Assembly: GCA_037074705.1 (NCBI GenBank)
Contig: CM073590.1
Coordinates: forward strand, 37,099,895-37,163,894
Source of the DNA: Zhengitettix transpicula
Taxonomy: Eukaryota; Arthropoda; Insecta; Orthoptera; Tetrigidae
DNA length: 64,000 nucleotides
Direction: 5' to 3'
Shown: one piece after another, positions 57,785 through 64,000 of the stretch
Numbering within the stretch: position 1 is the first letter of the stretch
Layout of the letters: every line of letters starts with the position of its first letter
The notes under the pieces: model-generated
Seen by the model: only the letters and a program-made list of their open reading frames with translations
What the model was told of the DNA's origin: nothing
Databases searched by the model: none
Made by a program: the position numbers and the translations under genes

Positions 57785-58000
57785 GTGGGTTGATGCAGAG
57801 AGATTCAACCATGGGAACCATTAGCCGTTGCATTGGCTTCTCTCCGAAGCGCTCAGATGTGGGGCTGCAGGAGGAATGCAGGTAATCTGCAGATAAAGCT
57901 TCCTTAGCTCCCGTTAGAGAAACGATTCCCGGATATGGGATAGATTCACTCTCCTGAGGGATGCAGCTGCCTGATTGCCTCCGTGTAAGGAATTAGAGCC
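57785..58000. promoter_or_regulatory. GC-richer block, candidate conserved non-coding element
   Basis: 'gggaaccattagccgttgc', 'ggaggaatgcaggtaatctg' and 'gcagctgcctgattgcc' in non-repetitive sequence with many stops in every frame, so it is not an exon. Confidence 0.3.
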
Positions 58001-60219
58001 GTGAAAAATTGCAAGCGGAAGGTTTGTTTCAGCGAAAGACTGGATCAGCTCTTCAACCATAAAGATGTTCTATTTTATCCCCTCGGAACTGGAGAAACGA
58101 GAACCTTAGGATGTATAGTAAAAGTACTCAATAGAAAAGAAGAGTATATTCATTTACAGTGCAGAATCTCATTTGTAAACTATTGTTCTACCGTAAATTG
58201 GCAACTATTGCCTACTTTCAGTAATCTTCTTAAAGGCTCTGTCTTTGCCGCATTTATATCATTTATACCCGTTAGGAATCCTGATCATTAATATATATGT
58301 TTTGTGTAAGAAAGATCTAAGATGCTGCTCTTTAAAAAAACAAATAAATGTATAAATGAAAATAAAAAGAATAATATATAGTAACATATTTTGAGGATTT
58401 TTTAAAAAGGAGAAACAAGATGTGCTTACTAATGTTTGGCGCCAGAGCAGTTTCCTCGTTCCGCAGTCCGTCTTGGTATGAGTTCATGGAAATTTTTACC
58501 TGCCCCTACAAAAATAAACGCATAAATTTAAAATGAAACTTGACTCGGAAGTCACTGTTAGAATATAGGTGTACTTCTCTCATTACTCGGACCGCTATCA
58601 AAACATCAGGGACGAGAAGAACTACGACCAGAATAAAAAACTTAAAATTTATTTACACAATCATTAAAGATTATGAAAATTGTTTATCAAGAGTGTTTAT
58701 CTAAATTTGTAAATCGGTGTCTATCCCTGGCCATGTTGCAGCTTCCAAACCACAGTCTCGACACAAGTAATGTCTGAAGATCCACTGATTTTGGGTAATA
58801 GGTGAGAGATTCTCCAGTCCTACTCCTCTCATTTATAAAGTTCTATCGTCGTTCGTATGATTTCAAGTGTCGCAGTTCCCTCGCAAAATCTCCATTTTGT
58901 TCCCTTTTTAGTAGGATAGGTAATAAGAAACCACGGAAGAAATGATGTTGAAATTGATAACGTTTCCATCGTTGGGAGCCACCCTCTTGCCTCGAGCGCG
59001 GGAGAGTCGTCGGTTGTTCGGCGGAAATTTCAAAACGTGAGGAGGCAACATAATTTTTCTCTAACTCGGCTTCGGACCCTGCGCCGAAATTCATGAAAAG
59101 TTGTTTTCACCAGGTATGAAATACCCGATAAATTTCTCACTAAATAAAATGTAAATAAAATCCCTTCCCCAATATTGTTATTAATTAAAAAATAGTATAG
59201 TAATGTACTAAAATCGCGTTTCAAAAACGGCGATACCGACAACGTACACATTTATAGTGTTGTGAAACAATATTGTTGTTTATTATATATATTAATGATT
59301 TAACCGTTGGGAAAGTAGCTTTAGAAGACTTTGGACATTTTTGAGCCTTTAAAATATGAATTAGTGAAATAAAACACGCGGGTTAATTGGCATTGTTGTC
59401 CAAGGCAAAAGATATATTATTACAGTTGAGCAGATGTGCAATATGAATAGTCTGGAAGAGAATTTTTTTTGTAACAACGTTTATGAAAATATCAAGCAGA
59501 TACTTAGAAACTTAGAAACTTATAAATTGGCAGTCGTTAAATATATTGGAAACCTAACCGATTACACTTATTGCGCTAGAGAATTTAGACCAAAAATATC
59601 CATACCAAAGTAATCTGATCTTTGAAATATTATTTATAAAAACCATTGATAACAGACCTTGAAAAAATTGACAGGCGAAACGTCGCTTAATACGGGGATG
59701 ACCCGGATGGAAATAAGAGAAGCCTTTATAAGAATTGTAAGTGCTTTATGAATAAATGCTGTAATTATGTCTCTCTTAAGATGTTTTCAGCCTTCAGGTT
59801 TCTGTTATAAGGTCAAGATTATAATAAAATAATACAACTGATGTATTTCTCTAATAATTTTAACATTATAGTAACCTAGTAGTAATTCTTGGAAATATAT
59901 ATTTTAAAACCATATTCACATTGGTGTATTAAGATAGTCAGTATGGTAATAATTGTTCAAAACTATGAAACTGGAATCTATGGTTGTAAAATTTGAATTA
60001 CAGTATTTTCAATAGTATTTAAAAATATGCAAACCGAATAACTAATTACGTAACCTTTTTTCAAATAATTCCATGATGTATGATAATTTAAAATTAATTT
60101 AACTATTATTATGGTTTTGGAACTTACTTATTTTTCATGAGTACTCTTCTAAATAAGGTTACATTTTCTCTTATTCATTATTTCGTTTAAAGCTTAATTT
60201 CTTTTTCTTTTGTAGCTGA
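58001..60219. other. AT-rich DNA; hammerhead-like relic at 59657-59688
   Basis: At 59657-59688: CCTTGAAAAAATTGACAGGC followed by GAAACGTCGC, the spacing and 3' half of the Penelope-type motif with a degenerate first core. A GC-richer patch at 58960-59100 has an unrecognised minus frame. The rest is AT-rich. Confidence 0.35.
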
Positions 60220-60500
60220 TATCTCGTGAACCAAAATGAACTCTGAGATTTTAGGCTGGGTTTATTTACTATGTGAGCCGCAAAGTTTTAATGGATTTGT
60301 TACTTTTTCCGCATGATCTACTTCCTTTCGCCGCTGTTATTTTTGTGTACCTCTCGTTGTATTTCGTTGCTTTTGCTTTAAAACAGCAAGCGAGGAAGGA
60401 TTTAGAGCGATATCATTGTGTTGTTTCAAGCATTTATTAATTAATTAAGCCCGCGCCAGGTGGCTCGGTTCTCATAGGTTTGTTTCTCTTCCATTTTCTT
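60220..60500. promoter_or_regulatory. Moderately GC-richer block, candidate regulatory element
   Basis: 'cttcctttcgccgctgtta', 'tttattaattaattaagcccg' region (TTAATTAA) and 'gcgccaggtggctcgg' (CACCTG/CAGGTG E-box). No coding frame. Confidence 0.25.
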
Positions 60501-61389
60501 CAGCGGGTTGAATAAAAATATTTGTAAAAGCAATGAGGAGAGAAAAAGATCTCAAATTTAGGTAGCAGACGCATGCAGCAGAAAGGAGCTTAACGACGGA
60601 CCAATATGTATCATTTTCCAAATCCTTAATGCCACACGAATATCGCTTTGTTTTCCCGAAATTGAACCTAGAGTTTCTGCATTATGAAATTAGAAAATTT
60701 AAAAAAAAAACTGTTTTCGATTTATATATTTTTTAATATTTTTATTATACGAAGGTTACGTAAAGTTATTTAATAATAACTATGTACTGTTTTCATTTAG
60801 TACATTTACGTCGGATGCTTTTTTAGAAGAAATAATCTCAATATAATTATATCTTACTAGTAATTAATTTAAAGTATTGTATTTAAGGTCGTTTCCACGT
60901 TTAAAAAAATGTGCATTTTGCATATAGCTTACACTTTATTACTTAACCATCTTAGTAATTATTATGTTATTAGTTTTTTTTATGCTAGAGTTTCGTGTAT
61001 TGTCATACCGGATTTAATCCTCCATAGATATTATTCTTTTATTAATTTGAAACTATTATATTTTACGCTAACAGAAACTACAAGCATATTGAATTTTCTC
61101 ATATTTATATTACCCAATAGTTAAATGAGTGTTATAATCGCGTCTTGAAAATATGTGAGTAATGATAATTAACTTAAAAATATGTTTCTATTAACTCTAT
61201 ATTTAGGAAGGTGTAGAATTTCAAATAATTGTTGTAGGAGATAACTTAATCAATTCTGCATTAAGAATATCTGAACAGAAACTTAGAAAATAAGTTGAAA
61301 TGTTTCTAACAAACCCTAATTTAAGCTTCATTATTTCAGTTTTCTATTGCTTTAACTAAGATATAAAGATTTCCAAATTCTATTAACAA
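60501..61389. other. AT-rich DNA, nothing recognised
   Basis: The hydrophobic plus frame at 60909-61124 is AT-rich chance sequence. Confidence 0.45.
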
Positions 61390-61543
61390 TAATGAGGTCA
61401 TAAACAACCTGTAAATTAATATTACTGAAGTAATAAAATTCATTGCATAGATGTTTTAAAGTAACGTGATATTCATGCTTTGTTTCCGGCAGCTCAATAA
61501 TTTCCAAATTTAACATTATTGTCTGTAACACCAAGTGGTGATT
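61390..61543 (-). repeat. ~150-bp repeat, inverted partner of 63371-63516
   Basis: Nearly identical over its length to the reverse complement of 63371-63516 (shared 'gcatgctttgtttccggcag' apart from the first base or two, and 'ctgtaaattaatattactga'). On the minus strand this copy is open for 60 codons (LEIIELPETKHEYHVTLKHL), while the partner has a frameshift. It could be a fragment of a transposon ORF or just a repeat. Confidence 0.8.
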
Positions 61544-61719
61544 TGTGCACTGTGAATACTTTTAGTAACACAAACAATTTTTGAATATGCAAGATACAAT
61601 AAAAAATTAAATATATAATTTGAAAATTAATAATGTAAAATTATTTTAATTAAAAATTGCATATACTTAACAGTTGCATATTTTATAGAAGCGTTAATGA
61701 GTATTTTTCATTTTTAATG
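61544..61719. other. AT-rich DNA, nothing recognised
   Basis: No feature recognised. Confidence 0.4.
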
Positions 61720-61890
61720 GCGCTTTTAATAAATGGAACACATTAAGAAACGGAAGCAAACATTAATTCCTCACTGGCAACGCTTTCGCATAATTAATAT
61801 TCATTCGGATTCAACAAATCTCCTGAGTAGCTTCATTTTCGCTGTCGTCGACCAACAACGGGCACGGTAATTAGATATTCATGTATTCTC
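61720..61890. promoter_or_regulatory. Candidate enhancer with several AT-rich homeodomain-type cores
   Basis: 'aatggcgcttttaataaatg', 'cgcataattaatattcattc', 'cacggtaattagatattc' within complex sequence that also has 'cgctgtcgtcgacc'. No coding signal. Confidence 0.3.
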
Positions 61891-62865
61891 ACTGTCCATG
61901 TTTTGTCTTAGTAATGGTGGAGATGACCTGGGGCCATTATGCAAATTCTGCTTCTTGTATGAAGAAGAAGAGCACTGGTCGGTTGTAATCGCGAAACATT
62001 GGGATGTTTGTGTGTATATACGCTTTATCAAACGCCACTTCCAAAGAAGAAAACACTTTCCTGCTTACGAATGCAATAAATTTCTCCAGTAAAGATCCGC
62101 GGTCTAAATTATAACAACATTATATTCATTATTAATTTTTCATAACAGTTATTAATGCCCAAATATGTGATTGAAGATATACATTATACAATAATTGACT
62201 AACATCTCCTTAAAGGGCTTGGTAAAAAACATAGCTTTTAAATAATAGTATTTAATTCCCTAAAATATAAAATGAATTTTTATAATTGACTGTTATTGTT
62301 CATAATCTACAATTTAATTTATGTAATTGAAAAAAACGTTATTCAAAAATAATGTTTAATTATTGTTTGAGAAACTAAATATTATACTGTATTTAATATT
62401 ATGTATACTTTTAATTTATTAAATTCTTTAACCATAATATATTTATATTTCTTTTTAATTTTATAATTATTGATTTTTATTTCTCGGTGAAAATAATTCC
62501 ATAATTTTACGAACTTTTTTTTAACATACATTGAGTTTTAACCACGCAGTGACAAATTTCAAGATGAGTTGCTTGAAATTCGCATCGATTTTCTTATAAA
62601 AAAAATCAAGAAGTTATCGTATATTTATTAAAAAACAGGCTTCACATACACATGGGCATTCATGCACATTTAATAACGACAAGAAAATTATTTCATAAAT
62701 CATCAATAGTTGATAATCTGGATCACTAAAACCTTTAAATTGACAATTATTGTGTTTTCCTGCACAATTAAATGTTTATTTAATAAATTGTTTCATTATG
62801 AATGTACTGATGAAGACTTTTACTTATTTATGCATATTCGACTACATCCCCCATATTACCACTTA
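61891..62865. other. AT-rich DNA, nothing recognised
   Basis: A 64-codon plus frame at 61898-62092 is unrecognised. 62.1-62.8 kb is extremely AT-rich. Confidence 0.4.
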
Positions 62866-63068
62866 TAATATAGCAAAGAAAACACAGTTCACTAAAGCGA
62901 TGAACCACTAAGGGTAAACCACACGCTCCGAAAGTTAATGTTCCCGTAGCATTTGTGGGAATTAAAAGGAGCATGGTGCTAGAGCGATGGACATTCCAAC
63001 AGCTCAGTCCAATTACTGTAGGAATGCTCGTGGTACGCTGATTCGCTGTTGGAGACCTTTGCCTCTGA
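62866..63068 (-). other. Possible exon or repeat fragment with a good splice acceptor
   Basis: On the minus strand 'tatttctcttttcag' (63080-63066) is a strong 3' splice site, and 'agtggtaatatg' near 62862 is a weak donor. Between them one frame is open (RSPTANQRTTSIPTVIGL, then LPLVVHRFSELCFLCYI) and composition is GC-richer than the flanks. No protein family was recognised and two frames close early. It may equally be part of a dispersed repeat. Confidence 0.25.
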
Positions 63069-63370
63069 AAAGAGAAATACATATCACAATTTCCCAGATT
63101 ACATTCACGTATAGGTGAAATATTTCTGATATAAAGAAACAAAGATGGAATGAGTTTGTTATTTATTCAATAAATCAAAAAATCAATTTCGAGTAGCTGT
63201 TTATGTTTTATAGGGTTATATGACAAAATTAAGAAATTAAAAACTATCTACCGGCTTCTTCTTTTGAGGGCATAAAAAGAAAAGGCACAATGATAATAAT
63301 CTAATGTCAAATTATAAAAATGGTCTGCTGATATTATAACGTGTAGATATTCGCGATATTAGGATAAAAA
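63069..63370. other. AT-rich DNA, nothing recognised
   Basis: No feature recognised. Confidence 0.4.
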
Positions 63371-63516
63371 TACCATTTGGTGTTACAGACAATAATGTTA
63401 AATTGGGAAATTATTGAGCTGCCGGAAACAAAGCATGAATTTTACGTTACTTTACCAATGCAATGAATTTTATTACTTCAGTAATATTAATTTACAGGTC
63501 GTTTATGACCTCATTA
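63371..63516 (+). repeat. ~150-bp repeat, inverted partner of 61390-61543
   Basis: See the partner. This copy has lost about six bases near 63455, which breaks the frame. It is followed after 13 bp by a TA microsatellite. Confidence 0.8.
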
Positions 63517-63527
63517 TATATAATATT

Positions 63528-63529
<2 letters not shown>

Positions 63530-63565
<36 letters not shown>
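63530..63565. repeat. TA microsatellite flanked by short direct repeats
   Basis: A (TA)n run with 'ataatatttgta' on both sides. Confidence 0.9.
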
Positions 63566-63570
<5 letters not shown>

Positions 63571-64000
63571 TGTAGATGTAAAAATCAAAATCAATTTATA
63601 TTCTTATTTAATGGAATACGTATACGGTTCATGATATGAAATGAAGAAATAATATTTATCGGTTGTTTGAAATGGATATTCTTTTTCCGATACGTGTTTA
63701 TTTTGTGGGCGTTTTTAAGTGATGGACGAAAATTTATTTTTTTATGGAGAAAAATTATAATTATTTGAATAATATTCATTTCCCTCGTTTGCATTGGTTT
63801 ATCATTCACGAAATATTAAGTCACTGTATTCAGAATCAAATTATCTATTAATATCGACAGATTAATTGTTATTGTCTTTATATACGGGCAATTAAGATCA
63901 TAAAACAGGGACGAAAGAAATAATAGAAGTTTATTTCATTTTTGGCGAATACTATGAGCAGTATATCGTAATTATTATTCCTTGCGATTTAAAATTTCGT
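63566..64000. other. AT-rich DNA, nothing recognised
   Basis: No feature recognised up to the window end. Confidence 0.45.

Noticed and set aside
1..64000. CRISPR arrays, rRNA genes, bacterial operons
   Set aside because: No regularly spaced direct repeats with unique spacers, no rRNA-like sequence, and the coding density and repeat content are those of a eukaryotic nuclear genome.

Overview
This is eukaryotic nuclear DNA from a large, AT-rich, repeat-rich genome, almost certainly an insect. The transposon relics are those expected of insects: mariner, hAT, Jockey-like and RTE-like non-LTR elements, Penelope-type terminal repeats, a tRNA-like SINE head, and a dispersed repeat opening with a degenerate 'aactagctg' head. 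The mix, with an abundant poly-A-tailed repeat full of GGGCCCCCGGG cores, makes me think of a cockroach or other polyneopteran, but that is inference. I found no convincing intact host gene, no rRNA, no functional tRNA and no CRISPR. The window reads as an intergenic desert or very long intron. Layout: 0-1 kb, 3' end of a Jockey-like element (minus strand). 3.7-4.7 kb, a head-to-head inverted repeat with hammerhead-like motifs, then a two-unit dispersed repeat. 7.3-8.3 and 12.2-13.6 kb, tandem clusters of a poly-A-tailed SINE-like repeat ('family A'). 15.3-16.5 kb, an RTE-like fragment abutting a solo-LTR fragment. 17.2-18.6 kb, a solo LTR set in a TA microsatellite, then a possible IS66-type transposase fragment. 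20.3-22.8 kb, hAT and mariner relics. 25.5 kb, a second head-to-head hammerhead-like inverted repeat. 28.9-32.6 kb, three solo LTRs ('family B') in a row, same strand, separated by TA repeats. 32.6-35.3 kb, Penelope-like motifs, an 80-bp-arm palindrome and a minisatellite. 45.2-46.7 kb, another solo LTR carrying a nested family A copy. 47-62 kb, AT-rich DNA with a run of GC-richer islands (TAATTA cores, GCCAT cores, E-boxes) that look more like cis-regulatory elements than exons. None of the mobile elements appears able to move by itself: mariner has lost two of three catalytic aspartates, hAT and the LINEs carry in-frame stops, and the LTRs flank no gag-pol. The most unusual material is the set of dispersed hammerhead-ribozyme-like motifs, including two head-to-head pairs; the run of LTRs inside TA microsatellites; the modular family A with two size classes; and the IS66-like fragment.
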